NCBI GenBank assembly: GCA_014529385.2
Contig: CM043959.1
Location: forward strand, 57,826,753-57,888,752
Source: Adiantum capillus-veneris
Taxonomy: Eukaryota > Streptophyta > Polypodiopsida > Polypodiales > Pteridaceae
Length of the DNA: 62,000 bases
Direction of reading: 5' to 3'
Made by a program: the position numbers and the translations under genes. Positions 22,674-33,724 of this stretch are shown here, one piece after another (position 1 is the stretch's first letter; each line of letters starts with the position of its first letter). The notes beneath the pieces were generated by a model. That model ran no database searches and was not told the DNA's origin. It saw only the letters and a list, made by a program, of their open reading frames with translations.

Positions 22674-24902
22674 TCATCTCAAGAATGTGTTTGGGTAATC
22701 CTTTAAGAGTGTTGGTTCGTCCTCCCAAGTTGCATCTTCTTCAGGGTAATCCTTCCACTTTACCAGATGCTCCGTGATAGTTCTGTTGCGTAACTTCCTT
22801 TCCCTTGTTTCCAGTACGTCGTCAGGTTGGAGCTCGAGAACTGCTTGTGATGGCATGACTATCTGATCTGAGTCCAAGAATTGATCAGGGTTAGAAATGT
22901 AGGGTTTGAGTAAGCTGACGTGGAATACATCATGAGCCTTCAAGTTTGCAGGTAACTTTAGCTTGTAAGCTTGGTCACTCATAACCTTAATGATCTCGAA
23001 TGGTCCACAATACCTTTGGCTTAGCTTCTTATATCTGCCTAGAGATAAGTTGCTTTTCTTTGGTCCGACTCGCAGAAAAACCTTATCTCCTTCTTTGAAA
23101 GTTCTTTCCGAACGGTTCTTATCTGCATAGTGCTTCTGTCTATCCTGAGCGGCCTGAATGTCCTGGCGAATAGCTCTAGTCTGTGCTTCCATATCCTCTA
23201 ACATCTTTCTAGAGGCTTCTACCCTGATGGTTGGATCTGAGAAGTTCAGTGGTGCTAAACAGTCCTGTCCATAAAGAGATTTAAAAGGTGACATTCCAAT
23301 GCTTCTGTGTTCGGAAGAGTTGTAAGCATACTCCACCAAAGGTAGATATTGTAACCACTTATTTGGCTCTTGTGAACAATAGGATCTGAGAATGTCCTTG
23401 ATGACTTGATTAACTCTCTCAGTTTGCCCATCTGTGTATGGATGATACGCTGTACTGAAGGCTAATTGTGACCCAATAGATTGGAAAAGAGAAGTCCAAA
23501 ATTTTGATGTAAACTTGGCATCTCTATCGCTGACGATACGCTTGGGTAGACCATGTAACCTAAAAATCTCCTTGATGAATACCCGACTAACATCTGATGT
23601 AGTAAAGGTTGCCTTTACGGGTATTAGATGAGCCACTTTTGTGAGCATATCAACAACCACAAAAACAGAATCATACCCTCCTGTAGAAGGTAATCCTGTA
23701 ACAAAATCCATACCGATGCATTCCCATTTCATCTGGGGTATGTCAAAAGGTTGAAGTTTCCCTGGTAACTTGATTCTTTCAGCCTTTATCCGTTGACAAG
23801 AAAGACATTGCCTCACATAGCGAAGTATGTCCCCTTTCATTCCAGACCAAAAATAACTCCTCCTGACAGCATGAAGAGTCTTAGCATAGCCTGAATGTCC
23901 GGATGTAGGGCTATCGTGCGCTTCATACAAAATGGCCTTCTTTAAGGCTGGATCTCTGGGTACATAGAGTCTATGTCTGTAGTAAAGACATCCTCCCATA
24001 AGAGAGTAATCTTTAGCTTCAGGCATCTTATTTTGCTGGACTAGAGATACTATACGTTGGTACTCTGGATCTACCAAGGATGCTTCTTTGATTCTATCCC
24101 AGATAGGGTTATTTGGAATAGAGATAGCTCCAAGAAAGGATTTTTGGCTAAGACCATCTGCAACTACATTTTCCTTTCCTGGTCTATACTTTATGTCAAG
24201 GTCATATTCCTGTAATAGCTCTATCCATCTTCGTTGCCGCATATTGAGAATAGGTTGAGTAAAAATCCATTTTAAGCTCTTGTGGTCTGTAACCAGTTGA
24301 AACTTGCGCCCAAGAAGATAATGTCTCCATAACTTCAACGCATGAATAACTGCTAAAAGTTCCAAATCATGAGTAGGATAATTCTTCTCATGATCTCTCA
24401 ACTTTTGCGAAGTATACGCCACTGGTCTTCCTTCTTGAGTAAGAACTCCGCCTAGAGCGAATTTGCTAGCGTCGGTCGCTACTTCACATTCCTTACTGAA
24501 ATCTGGAAGCTTTAAAATAGGAGCTGAGACCAAGGACTCCTTTAGTTTAGCAAAGCTAGACTCATGCTCGGTCTTCCATTCGATCCTCGTTCCTTTCTTT
24601 AGGAGTTCCGTCAAAGGTGCAACAATACGTGCATAGTCCTTGACAAAAAACCTGTACCATCCCGTTATTCCAAGAAATCCTCTTACTTCGCTGACGGTGG
24701 ATGGTTGAGGCCAATCAACGATGTCCTTGACCTTGTATATGACAAATCCAAGATAGTTGACCTTTGGTGAGCAAAAAGTGCACTTGCTCTCTTTAGCGTA
24801 AAGTTGGTGTTTTCGGAGAAGATCAAGTACTTTGCGAACATGTTCTTCGTGATCTGCCTCGTTCTTAGAGTAGATCAGCAAAGAAAACCAAGACAAAATC
24901 AT
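22674..24902 (-). CDS. Pol of element B: RT end, RNase H, integrase, chromodomain
   Basis: The 742-codon ORF starts inside RT ([19 protein letters not shown]), followed by the thumb/connection ([17 protein letters not shown]), RNase H from about residue 135 ([32 protein letters not shown] with its acidic residues), the integrase zinc domain (about 325-375, [17 protein letters not shown]), the catalytic core (about 390-540; [17 protein letters not shown] and [10 protein letters not shown] carry the D,D,E residues), GPY/F module ([11 protein letters not shown]) and a C-terminal chromodomain (about 690-740; [18 protein letters not shown]). Chromodomains of this group guide integration to heterochromatin. 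The ATG is not a natural start: the frame should come from the upstream RT, where a small deletion at the catalytic aspartates shifts it. The C-terminus ends about 30 bp from the LTR. Confidence 0.95.
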   Translation of the reverse strand: MILSWFSLLIYSKNEADHEEHVRKVLDLLRKHQLYAKESKCTFCSPKVNYLGFVIYKVKDIVDWPQPSTVSEVRGFLGITGWYRFFVKDYARIVAPLTELLKKGTRIEWKTEHESSFAKLKESLVSAPILKLPDFSKECEVATDASKFALGGVLTQEGRPVAYTSQKLRDHEKNYPTHDLELLAVIHALKLWRHYLLGRKFQLVTDHKSLKWIFTQPILNMRQRRWIELLQEYDLDIKYRPGKENVVADGLSQKSFLGAISIPNNPIWDRIKEASLVDPEYQRIVSLVQQNKMPEAKDYSLMGGCLYYRHRLYVPRDPALKKAILYEAHDSPTSGHSGYAKTLHAVRRSYFWSGMKGDILRYVRQCLSCQRIKAERIKLPGKLQPFDIPQMKWECIGMDFVTGLPSTGGYDSVFVVVDMLTKVAHLIPVKATFTTSDVSRVFIKEIFRLHGLPKRIVSDRDAKFTSKFWTSLFQSIGSQLAFSTAYHPYTDGQTERVNQVIKDILRSYCSQEPNKWLQYLPLVEYAYNSSEHRSIGMSPFKSLYGQDCLAPLNFSDPTIRVEASRKMLEDMEAQTRAIRQDIQAAQDRQKHYADKNRSERTFKEGDKVFLRVGPKKSNLSLGRYKKLSQRYCGPFEIIKVMSDQAYKLKLPANLKAHDVFHVSLLKPYISNPDQFLDSDQIVMPSQAVLELQPDDVLETRERKLRNRTITEHLVKWKDYPEEDATWEDEPTLLKDYPNTFLR

Positions 24903-24973
24903 CCAGGTAAGGTCTGAAAATATCCTGCATAAGTCGATTGAAGCTTGCGGGAGCGTTAGTTAGACCAAAAGAC
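24903..24973 (-). pseudogene. RT fragment of element B upstream of the catalytic motif
   Basis: [16 protein letters not shown], then IFRPYLDD, is the Ty3 RT segment after the insertion point of the small element. At the expected catalytic aspartate pair the sequence reads FFAD and then shifts frame; a deletion of about 8 bp explains both the lost aspartate and the shift. Confidence 0.85.
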
Positions 24974-24978
24974 ATTAC
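24974..24978. repeat. Target-site duplication of the gag-only element (left)
   Basis: ATTAC, repeated at 28863-28867. Confidence 0.93.
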
Positions 24979-25168
24979 TGAAGGGGATCGGGGAGCACCA
25001 CAGACGGAGAGTGAGAGAGAGAGAGAGAAGGAGACAGACATGATATGGGTGGGGAGACTCAAAGAGTGAGCAGCTCCCTATACACTTATGCTATGTATAA
25101 GGTATACAAGTCAGTGGGCGCCCAGACTCTGGGTGGCCAGGCAAGGCACAGGCGCCTATACCCCAACA
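24979..25168 (-). mobile_element. 3' LTR of the gag-only element
   Basis: 190 bp, TG...CA ends. It contains an (AG)n stretch and differs from the right LTR at only a few bases. Confidence 0.93.
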
Positions 25169-25185
25169 ACCTCCCACTTAAAGGC
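25169..25185 (-). other. Polypurine tract of the gag-only element
   Basis: Minus strand TTTAAGTGGGAGGT lies immediately before the LTR start TGTTGGGG. Confidence 0.75.
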
Positions 25186-25247
25186 GATTGTGCCTTTAAG
25201 CAAGAGAACCTAGTCTAAAGACTACAAAAGGCGAGAGAAAACCGCTC

Positions 25248-25904
25248 TCAATCGATGCCCACTGGCTGGCTGTGATCGTGTGCATCCGGCTGTCCTGCTC
25301 CCGTGTAAGTCCATACACCACCAGACGTACTGCACACGTACTGGAAGTATGTACGCAATACCTGTATATCTTCCTCGTGCACTATGCCATCATCAGTCAA
25401 CAAATGACTGACAACCCCAACTGCAAATGCTCCCACTGCAGCTGCGATATCTGGTCTCAAGATCAGCATCTCATACATGAGACCACCGAATTCCGATGCA
25501 ATGCTAGCGGGCCCTGCTAGCTCTACGGAGCATGCATCAACATATATATCCCTGGCAATAGGCATCTCTGACTGACAAGGCGTGTCAGCCACATGCATCT
25601 CCTGACTGTCCACAAAAGACGCATCAACCTGTCGTGCAACCTCAGAGCAAACCAGCTGCTCTAGGTGTCTGCTGGAAGACATATCCTGCACAACTATATC
25701 CCCATGCTCACTGTCGAGCATAGAAAGGAATGACTGCATAATTGCTGACATCCCAGCCTCCTCTGCAATCATCCACTGCAAACATGACCACTCAATCTGC
25801 TGTGACTCACTAGAGCTCTCATGCTCTAACTCCGTATGCATAGAATCTTGCACAACGTCCTCCTGTCGTGACTCACTAGAGCAAGACCGCTCTACCTGTC
25901 TATC
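25248..25904 (-). CDS. C-terminal extension (domain X) of the gag-only element
   Basis: About 215 codons are in the same frame as gag-protease, separated from it by a single TAG (25905-25907). An internal ATG at 25853 gives 201 residues. The sequence is acidic and Ser/Gln/His-rich at first, with a repeated SSES-(R/Q)Q-E motif and similar VVQDM/VVQDS phrases, then becomes more ordered (PDIAAAVGAFAVGVVSHLL looks like a hydrophobic helix). It matches no pol domain I know and sits where pol should be. The stop may be read through, be a mutation, or mark a real second ORF. Function unknown. Confidence 0.6.
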   Translation of the reverse strand, partial: DRQVERSCSSESRQEDVVQDSMHTELEHESSSESQQIEWSCLQWMIAEEAGMSAIMQSFLSMLDSEHGDIVVQDMSSSRHLEQLVCSEVARQVDASFVDSQEMHVADTPCQSEMPIARDIYVDACSVELAGPASIASEFGGLMYEMLILRPDIAAAVGAFAVGVVSHLLTDDGIVHEEDIQVLRTYFQYVCSTSGGVWTYTGAGQPDAHDHSQPVGID

Positions 25905-27101
25905 CTACATAGAAGTATCTCGCACAACTGACTCTCTGCTTTGCTTAGTCACTAGCAAAGCATGCATGTCTGACTCTATCACCTCTCTGTGTGACTGCTC
26001 AAGTCGTGCCCCAACTGTGTGCACAACGAGCTCACTACTCTGCACTCCATGCAAAGTACCCTGCAACCCATGAGCAAAAGAGACTCGCCTGCTCTCTCGC
26101 TCTCTACCTGGCTGCATGATCACAGAGACAACACCGTCTCTCTCGTGATCCACATGCAATGGGTAACCTGTACCACTCCTGGCACCTCTCGCAATCACTA
26201 GCAAACCCAAATGCATCACAAAATCTCGCTCTCGTAGCGAAATCTGACATCCACTATCCCGTAACTGTCTGACTGAGATCAAATCCCGTCTTAGATCTGG
26301 CACATAATGCACATGACGCAGGGTAAATCTCATACCACTGGGCAAGGACAAACATACATCTCTTGTACCCTCAATGTCATACACAACACCATCAGCCATG
26401 TACACACAACCAAGTCTCCCACTAGAAAACGTGCTAAACCACTCACGATGCGACGTGACATGGAAAGTAGCATCTGAATCTAGTAACCAATATGAAGACA
26501 ATGTGCAATCCGACATGCAATCCGTAGACATAAGATCGTCTGAAGACAAGCTAGATGTAAATGTGACATCGCCGTCACAAGCGTACTCAGTAACCACCGT
26601 ACTGATCTCACTAGCATCTGTCATGCCCAAATCTGCATCACGCATCTGTCGTCTCCGTTGTCTCAAACGCCTGAAACATCGACGCCTAATGTGCCCTCTA
26701 TGTCCACAATGCCAACATGTCAAGTCTCTATGCCGTCGAGACTTGTGTGTGGGACCAATCTCTCCTATGGACATAGAAGTGGGACTAGACTCCCCTGTAG
26801 ACATGGATGTCACGTAAATAGCATGTAAACTCTGCCATAAAGCATGAGTTGTAGTCTCCCTCGAGACCTGCCAGTAAACAGACTCAACCAGATGCAAACA
26901 AATCGTAGACATGGCTAACTCATCAAGATCCTGCCAATCATCATCACGCATAGAATTGGGCTTCGCCGATAAACCACGCAAGGGTTTATCCTGTCCCAAA
27001 TCTGCCAATGCAACAAGCATATGTTCCTTCCAAGCAACAAAATCTACACCATCAAACTGTGTCAGGCCATAACGCTGGAAGTCAAATGAAAAATTAGCCA
27101 T
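25905..27101 (-). CDS. Copia-type gag-protease of the gag-only element
   Basis: I choose the ATG at 27101 (MANFSFDFQRYGLTQFDGVD) because the typical copia gag start, with a conserved FDG...W-K-M pattern, begins there; an in-frame ATG lies 12 codons upstream (27137). The order is: gag helical domain (about residues 1-105), a short Ser/Thr-rich insert with a repeated MS-G-SPTSMS motif, a canonical CCHC zinc knuckle (CWHCGHRGHIRRRC), an Arg-rich tail, then a copia-type protease (WLLDSDATFHVTSHREWF; the catalytic DSG is DSD here) and the following copia signature RHVHYVPDLRRDLISVRQL. The altered active site may inactivate the protease. Gag would package the RNA and form particles, with RT and integrase supplied by other elements. 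Confidence 0.88.
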   Translation of the reverse strand: MANFSFDFQRYGLTQFDGVDFVAWKEHMLVALADLGQDKPLRGLSAKPNSMRDDDWQDLDELAMSTICLHLVESVYWQVSRETTTHALWQSLHAIYVTSMSTGESSPTSMSIGEIGPTHKSRRHRDLTCWHCGHRGHIRRRCFRRLRQRRRQMRDADLGMTDASEISTVVTEYACDGDVTFTSSLSSDDLMSTDCMSDCTLSSYWLLDSDATFHVTSHREWFSTFSSGRLGCVYMADGVVYDIEGTRDVCLSLPSGMRFTLRHVHYVPDLRRDLISVRQLRDSGCQISLRERDFVMHLGLLVIARGARSGTGYPLHVDHERDGVVSVIMQPGRERESRRVSFAHGLQGTLHGVQSSELVVHTVGARLEQSHREVIESDMHALLVTKQSRESVVRDTSM

Positions 27102-27137
27102 AATGTTCGCAAAAGAGCAACCAACAATGAGTAGCAA

Positions 27138-28658
27138 ATGTCAACCAAATCAGCCCTAAACTGGCTCGAATCGCATCAACAAAAGTCTGCAAATATGGCT
27201 GTAAAATATGGTTGCAAATCAGCCCCAAAATTCAGCTCTTAAACAGCTGCATAAACAAGTCACAAACGTGTCCCAGATCAGCCTACAACTGAGCCATACA
27301 TGGACACCTGCAAAGAGGAAACAATGGCTGAAAATTCAGCGCCCAAATAAACCCTCAAACCTGCCTGTAAACTTGTAAACCTGTAGCTGAAACCTGCTGA
27401 AAAACCTCAAGCCATTAGTGCTCGAATCCGGCTACCTAGCTCGTAGCCACACAAGCATACATCACAATACTCACTCCTGTGAGTGTGCCAAGATAACTGT
27501 ACGCCTGTCAAACCCGTGAGCTAATCACCAATCCCACACTGTGCGGTATCGATGCATACACACACACAAATCTCCCACCTGCAGAGAACATCGCACACAA
27601 ATGCTGAGTGCAACCCGCAATCTCTACCTAGATCGCATAAATGATACGCATAAAACTCCTGGGAAAATTTCGCCAGAGTTTTGACGCACAATGGCTATCA
27701 ACACAAAATAACCATTGTCCTGCAAGCTCAATACAATGAGCAATCAATGCGCATCAAACTACACTCAATATACATGCATAAGCTCTGCAAACCTGTGTCC
27801 AACAAATGCTCACAAAGAGTACCACAGGTGATCATACATGTTATCCATAACCAATCTCTGCACTTGCTCACAAGATCTACTGCTCACCACATAAGCATAC
27901 ATAGAGCATTACCCGCTCAAACACCATGTATGCAAGCCACAACACTGCAGAAGAACCACTCAACTGCAACTGGCAACACCTGTGGGAGTACTAGATTCAA
28001 CCTCTACCTGGGAGTCAAACCCGATCTTGTAACACCTCATATGTGCCTGCTACCTGCAGTGTACATGGGTAAGTTGTCTGCAGCAAAGAAAACAACAGAG
28101 CCCAAAACTGTCATGAAAAACAGTCTCTGTGTTTTTAATTTCAGACCCACCTGCACTCCGAATCAGAAAACAATTCCTTCTACAAAGTCCTAGAGCTCAA
28201 AGCGAGCTCCGTTTTGAACCAAAAAGTTTTGGAATCGAAGCTCTGTAGCTCAAGTTATGAGCAAAACAGTAGACTGCTGTCAAACTGTTAAAAACTGAAC
28301 GACTTTCTTCTGTGCTTCTTTGAGCTCATAGAAAGGCTCAAACTCACTTCCCACCTCGATGCGTGAGCTGAATGCATCAATCTCACAATGCTTCCATGTC
28401 TATGGAAGCTCCAAGCTCCAACCTGTCGCCGATGTAGCCGTTGCAAAGTTTGCCCGAAGAGGGAAAATGATGTACACTGTGGGATGATCTGTAGAGGAAC
28501 TCTGATCTGTGAGCACTAGGAAGCTCCTGAGAGCTCTCCTACAAGCCTCTGTATGGCTGTCCACAAACCTCCTCTATTTCTTTGCTCAGATCTGCGACCT
28601 CTCCGCCATAGCTGACGAGTTCATCGTGAAGCCGTCCATCTACGCTCTCACACCTGTC
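27138..28658 (-). other. Leader of the gag-only element, no clear gene
   Basis: The 1.5 kb between primer site and gag has many short frames but no protein I can support. It may hold packaging signals or upstream ORFs. Confidence 0.5.
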
Positions 28659-28670
28659 GCTCTGATACCA
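28659..28670 (-). other. Primer-binding site of the gag-only element (tRNA-Met)
   Basis: On the minus strand TGGTATCAGAGC lies 2 nt after the 5' LTR. This is the standard plant initiator tRNA-Met primer site. Confidence 0.93.
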
Positions 28671-28672
28671 AT

Positions 28673-28862
28673 TGAAGGGGATCGGGGAGCACCACAGACG
28701 GAGAGTGAGTGAGAGAGAGAGAAGAAGACAGACACGATGTGGGTGGGGAGACTCAAAGAGTGAGCAGCCCCCTATACACTTATGCTATGTATAAGGTATA
28801 CAAGTCAGTGGGCGCCCAGACTCTGGGCGGCGGGGCAAGGCACAGGCGACTATACCCCAACA
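28673..28862 (-). mobile_element. 5' LTR of the gag-only element
   Basis: 190 bp, almost identical to 24979-25168 and followed by the ATTAC duplication at 28863-28867. Confidence 0.93.
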
Positions 28863-28867
28863 ATTAC

Positions 28868-29122
28868 TGTGAACTCGTAGTGCCCATACCTAGTATTGAA
28901 AGCTGTCTTTGGAATATCTGATTCTTTGATCCTTATTTGGTAATATCCTGACCTTAGATCTATCTTCGTAAATATTTTGGCGCCGTGGAGTCTGTCCAAA
29001 AGTTCGTCAATCCCTGGAATTGGATACTTGTTCTTGACAGTTACCTGGTTCAGTCCACGATAGTCTATGCATAGCCTTAAGGTTCCATCCTTCTTCTTCT
29101 GAAAAAGAACTGGAGCCCCCAA
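28868..29122 (-). pseudogene. RT N-terminal part of element B
   Basis: [21 protein letters not shown], then [17 protein letters not shown] with the first catalytic Asp of RT and [14 protein letters not shown], is a clear Ty3 RT. It is broken at the end by the ATTAC insertion site of the small element, and joined upstream to gag-protease through a 1-bp frameshift in a run of G (around 29115). Confidence 0.92.
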
Positions 29123-30778
29123 GGAGAAGTACTGGGTCGAATGAATCCTTGCTCAATGAGTTGCCTAAGCTGTTCCTTGAGTTCGATGGCCTCTGGAAGT
29201 GACATCTTATAAGGTCTTTTTGAGATAGGTTCACATCCAGGAATAGTCTCTATCTCATGATCTACCTCTCTGTGTGGTGGAAGATTCGTAAGGTCTTCAG
29301 GGAATACATCATCATACTCCCTCAACCAGTTTGGTCGAAGTGAGGTATCTGATTGGTCCACTTTGTTGAGTTTAACTGCATAAATTTGCTGACCCTTCCT
29401 TAGTCCCTTCAAAAGTCTGATGGCCTTAACTAGAGTAGCCCTAGGTCTCCCATTTTCCCCCTGGATTAAGGCTTCATTACCCAATTTATCTGTAAAAGTA
29501 AAATTCCCTTGTGCACAATGTATGTGGGCCTTATTTTGCTTTAGCCAGTCCATCCCTAGTATCCCATCAAAGAATCCTAAGGGTAGGGTTCGAAATTGGG
29601 AAGAAGTTGGGTGTCCCCCTAAATCAAAATCGATTTTTCCTGCAGAATGTTGAGATACTACTTCTTTGCCGTTTGCTAACTCTATAACTAGCTTGCTTGT
29701 TGGGTACTTATCTAGCTTAAGCTTCCTCATGCATCTGGGCGAAAGAAATGAAAGAGTACTACCACAATCTATAAGGAAATTAACTTGTTCACCTCTGAGA
29801 GATTTTGGCGTATGAATGACTGCGTATTGCTCGCAACCATTGGGATTTTCAATTGCAGCATGTAGGGTTTCTCTCTCCACTGTTTCATCACCCACAGTTG
29901 GTTGTACCACTGCAGCATTCACTCTGGCGGTAGCTCCACGCCCTCGCCCTCTGTTCATCCTTCCTCGTCCTCCTCTTCCATTAGCTTGGCCACGCCCACG
30001 GGTATTCAAGGGTATGGCATTGGCGTTGGTTGCCTGAATGTTCCTGGGGAAATTGGATCTGTAATGTCCATGCTCGCCGCAACCATAGCATCGAACATCG
30101 GGGAACTCCATGGTTGTGGTGGTAGCCACAATAGGGCGCTGGTTATACGCTTGGTTGGCTGGTCTGTTATCCCAAGCAGTGGTCCTTGCCCTCTTTGCCC
30201 AATGATTCCTCCTGTTTTGATTAGCCCCTTGTACTTCGAGAGCTAGAGGTTTGGCTCTCAACAAGGCATCCTGTAGCGTCGTCGGCCTGAGAGCTTCCAG
30301 CCGAGTATTCAGGGGATCGATTAGTCCTTGAGAGAACCTTGCCACCTGTTGTTCCAAGGTCATCTTAGGAGCATATCTCCGAAGAGTGACAAACTTTGCA
30401 TAGTATTCTTCGACAGATGAATTCAGCTGCCGAAGTGAAAAGAATTCATTCATCCTCAAGGTTCTATAGGCAGGCGGTAAATAACGCCCCATTATCGTAG
30501 CTTTAATGTCTTCCCAGGACTGCGAAGATCCCTTAATTTCCATGTCCCTGCAATGTTGCTTCCACCATATCTTGGCATCACCAGTTAAGCGGAACATTGC
30601 AAGCATAGTCTGATTTACGGGTTGGGTCTCCGCAGCTTCAAAGTAATCGTCCATGGCTTCCATCCATACTTCCGCATCTCTCTCCACATTTGCCCCCACG
30701 CCCTTAAAGATCGGAGGTTGGGCTTGCTTAAGGAGGAGCTTCTTCTCTTGCGCTGCCGAGTACAGAGCAACAGGCGGT
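29077..30778 (-). CDS. Gag-protease and RT start of element B
   Basis: The listed ATG (30699) gives 540 codons, but the same frame is open for about 26 more codons upstream (to about 30778, containing [18 protein letters not shown] and PPIFKGVG), so gag probably begins earlier or by splicing at ATGTAG/GTACC. Domains: Retrotrans_gag (residues 5-125; [39 protein letters not shown]), an Arg/Gly-rich linker, a zinc knuckle at about 204-217 in which the last Cys is Phe ([14 protein letters not shown]), retropepsin with DCG instead of DTG ([15 protein letters not shown]) and GILGMDWLK, then RT start ([17 protein letters not shown]). Altered knuckle and protease sites suggest decay or relaxed constraint. 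Confidence 0.92.
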
Positions 30779-30989
30779 ACCTACATGGATTATACGAATT
30801 CTTGATACATTACTTGGATAGACACAAGACTTTAAATAAAATTCAAGATTCTACTTTATCAAGAGACAGAGATTCAGAGACAAAAAGCACTTTATTGATG
30901 AAAATTTATTATAATTGAAACCCCTCAAGGTTTAGGATAACTGATGATCAGCTTATTACATGGCTTTATGGATTGCGTATAAAATACGC
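30779..30989 (-). other. Spacer between leader ORF and gag of element B
   Basis: No ORF. In the minus direction it ends at CATGTAG before GTACCG, which could be a splice acceptor for gag. Confidence 0.3.
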
Positions 30990-31505
30990 CTAGGAGATGG
31001 TATTCACGTGATGCACTACTTCATTCGTGTAATAGTTTCTATACTCATTCTTGAGTGGATAATAAACTAAGATATCGAGCCGGAGTTCCACCTTCAGTAA
31101 TCCAAAGGTTTTGACTGGGTTCGCTGGGATCACGTTGGTGACCTTCTCCAAAAGCCAGTCGTTGATGGTTTGATTGGATTTGTCTGAAACAATCTGGTCC
31201 AATCGTGTAGGCACCAAGTAGAATATCTCTATTACTCTCAACTCTTCTCCCCAACGTATCTTCTTCAAGTTGGTAGCTAGGCATCCTAGCTTCCGAGCGT
31301 TGATGTAGTAAACCCCTCTTGGAAATGTCCAATCAAGTTCCCATCCTCTATCAATGCGAGTGGAGTGTGGCGTATAAGCCTTCAACAGTATCTCCATGAC
31401 ATCTCGCCTGAACTGGTAAACTGGGGATCTTCGAGCTTGCTCATAAATAAGCTCAAACACTTGGAACTTCCGATATTCAAGCACGGGGTCTTCCTGCAAC
31501 ACCAA
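30990..31505 (-). CDS. Extra leader ORF of element B, unknown 171-residue protein
   Basis: An uninterrupted 171-codon ORF on the element strand lies between the primer site and gag. The protein is rich in Tyr, Arg and hydrophobic residues (YQFRRDVMEILLKAYTPH; WELDWTFPRGVYYINARK; VKTFGLLKVELRLDILVYY) and looks globular. I recognise no domain. Some plant Ty3 elements, such as Ogre, have an extra ORF before gag, but I see no specific likeness. Its intact frame in a copy whose pol is broken is notable. Confidence 0.5.
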   Translation of the reverse strand: MVLQEDPVLEYRKFQVFELIYEQARRSPVYQFRRDVMEILLKAYTPHSTRIDRGWELDWTFPRGVYYINARKLGCLATNLKKIRWGEELRVIEIFYLVPTRLDQIVSDKSNQTINDWLLEKVTNVIPANPVKTFGLLKVELRLDILVYYPLKNEYRNYYTNEVVHHVNTIS

Positions 31506-31592
31506 TGCAAGGAATTCGGATCAACTACCTATATACTTTCAGTTCCTTTAAGATGTTCAAACGATACGACTTTATTTCCCAGCCTAACCTAG

Positions 31593-31604
31593 GCTATGAT
31601 ACCA
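31593..31604 (-). other. Primer-binding site of element B (tRNA-Met)
   Basis: TGGTATCATAGC on the minus strand starts 2 nt inside the 5' LTR edge. One base differs from the usual TGGTATCAGAGC. Confidence 0.88.
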
Positions 31605-31606
31605 GG

Positions 31607-33690
31607 TGTGAGGTCCCCACCTCGTAGTCACAACAACGGATCTGATGGTAAACCTGGTGGCCACTAGATCTATAGTGGAAGCAACAAAGTGGTCTAGGTT
31701 CATCTAGCGGACGATCTCTCATCACAAAGTTAATTGAGTTCGAGCCTACTAGCAAGGAGATCTAGCTCCACCTCACAGGGGAAGCGTGATTTAACCTATG
31801 TAGCGATCCTAAGACCCACCTTCCAAGAGGAGAGAAACCTCGAGTGCCTTTTTCCCCATGTTTGAGAGGCACGTACTCTCCAGATTTCACCGCTCTAGGG
31901 GCAATGAGTATTACTAATATCGAAGTAAGCACTATGGGGACAGAGAGTTCCCGACCAATCGGGACCACCCATCTCGTAGGCATTGGCAACCTGAGCCAAG
32001 CCCCCACTTTCCACCCCCACACTCACACTTCTTTGTGTGACCTAATTACTACCACAAAGGTTGTTCAACATAAAGATTCCTTGTTTAATTCCGAATCACA
32101 TTGTTCGTTAATACAGCCCTTCAACCAGTATTGCAAACAACACCAAGACAGAATTCTAGTAAAAATTCTACTCAAACTTATTCATAAAAGTTCCAATGTT
32201 CTGGAGGTACAACATCCCCCCTCCAGCGAGAGTTCACTCCTCCCGTTGTCGCCTAGCTGCCCATACAACTAGGTATGTCCACCTCATAGAAAGCACGTCA
32301 TGGACACTCCCACCGCATAGAAAGCAAGACGTGGGTTCCCACCACATAGAAAGCAAGTCATGGGTATCCACCGCATAGAAAGCAAGTCGTGGATTCAAGA
32401 GCCCTTAACGAGGAACTCTGCCCCTTGTGATCAGTAGGGGGGTCAGGACTGATTCAACATTGGAATTAGAATGAACATGTCGAGCTAAATTTTCCCTAGC
32501 AGACATTCTTTCCTATTGCAAACAGCATACCCATCAAACATTACCTTCCTACTTTCGAACTTAATGTACAATGATTTCAATGCCGAGGTTTCCGTCGGAT
32601 TTCTCCAACATGTTTGGGGATATGAGCATTCCTAACTAGCGTATGCAATGTTAATTTAAACAACTTGAATAAAAATATAATCTACCTCTTCCACTTCCTC
32701 ATCGATGGCCAGTGAGATGGCCGGTATTTGTTCCTCCATAGGAGCTTTCCCCTTTTCGTTGACATTACTCGTTCCTGCCTCGCGATCGTGGGCACCACCG
32801 AAGCACGTCCTCTTAACCGGGGCCATTTCTCACTACTTTAAATGATTAGCTTGGAGAAAGAGCTAAGGTTCGCAAGCATCATAACAATCCAATGGGTAGA
32901 TTAGTGACATCAATTAATTTCTCCTATACGAGAGATCTAGATTTCTTTCATAAAGCAATCATTAAGGATGGCACATAATCCTATGGGAACCGGCTCTAAG
33001 ATAATTATTCGGCTTACATGATTAAGAATAATTAGGATTTCACTATTGAAATTACCAGAGAATTGAATTAAGTATGATTAAACTATTTCCTGGCAAATAG
33101 ACGATGCAGATTTACCTTAGGCATATGTGTGAGGAAAACCAATTCTTAGAGTCTTAATGACAAATTAATTCCTCCTTAATTACATCTTAATGCATAAGAG
33201 AATGAATTTAATTAAGCTTCATTGTTAATGAGTGATTAAAAGAGTGATTCTCTTCAATCTACACAATTACTAGCTTACCGATTAATTACTATGCTACCTA
33301 GAGAGAGGAAATTCTGATAATTATGTTCTAATCATTAATCGAGAGTGATGAATGGCTGATAATTCAGCTATGGAATGATGATTACATAATAGAATATGGA
33401 TAAGGAGAATTTAGAGAGTAATCATAGAGAATTACGACTAGGAATAAGCATAATAGACGAGAAATTTTTATGGTAATGAAAAAGGATTTGCAGAAAGCAT
33501 TAATTAAACCGTGGTTACCGTGATTAAGGGCTCATAATCCTCTCGATTCTCTGATCTAATCGAGCTTCTTGAGGCGAGAATTCGACAACACCTCCCTCCT
33601 TGCTTCTCCTTCAAAAGGTGTGTGTTCCGACAGCACCTTCCCAGAGTGTGTGTAGGTGTGTAAGTGTGTGCACTGTGTGTGTGTGTGAGC

Positions 33691-33724
<34 letters not shown>

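Larger units (their letters stand above)
24979..28862 (-). mobile_element. Small non-autonomous LTR element with gag-protease but no pol
   Basis: Two 190-bp LTRs (24979-25168, 28673-28862; TGTTGGGG...CCCCTTCA in element orientation) are flanked by ATTAC duplications. A tRNA-Met primer site adjoins the right LTR and a polypurine tract adjoins the left. The only coding sequence is a copia-like gag with CCHC knuckle and protease, followed in the same frame, after one TAG stop, by about 200 codons of unknown sequence. Integrase, RT and RNase H are missing. This resembles the TR-GAG class of plant elements, with a protease remnant and an extra domain. It lies inside the RT of element B and must be younger than B. 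Confidence 0.93.
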
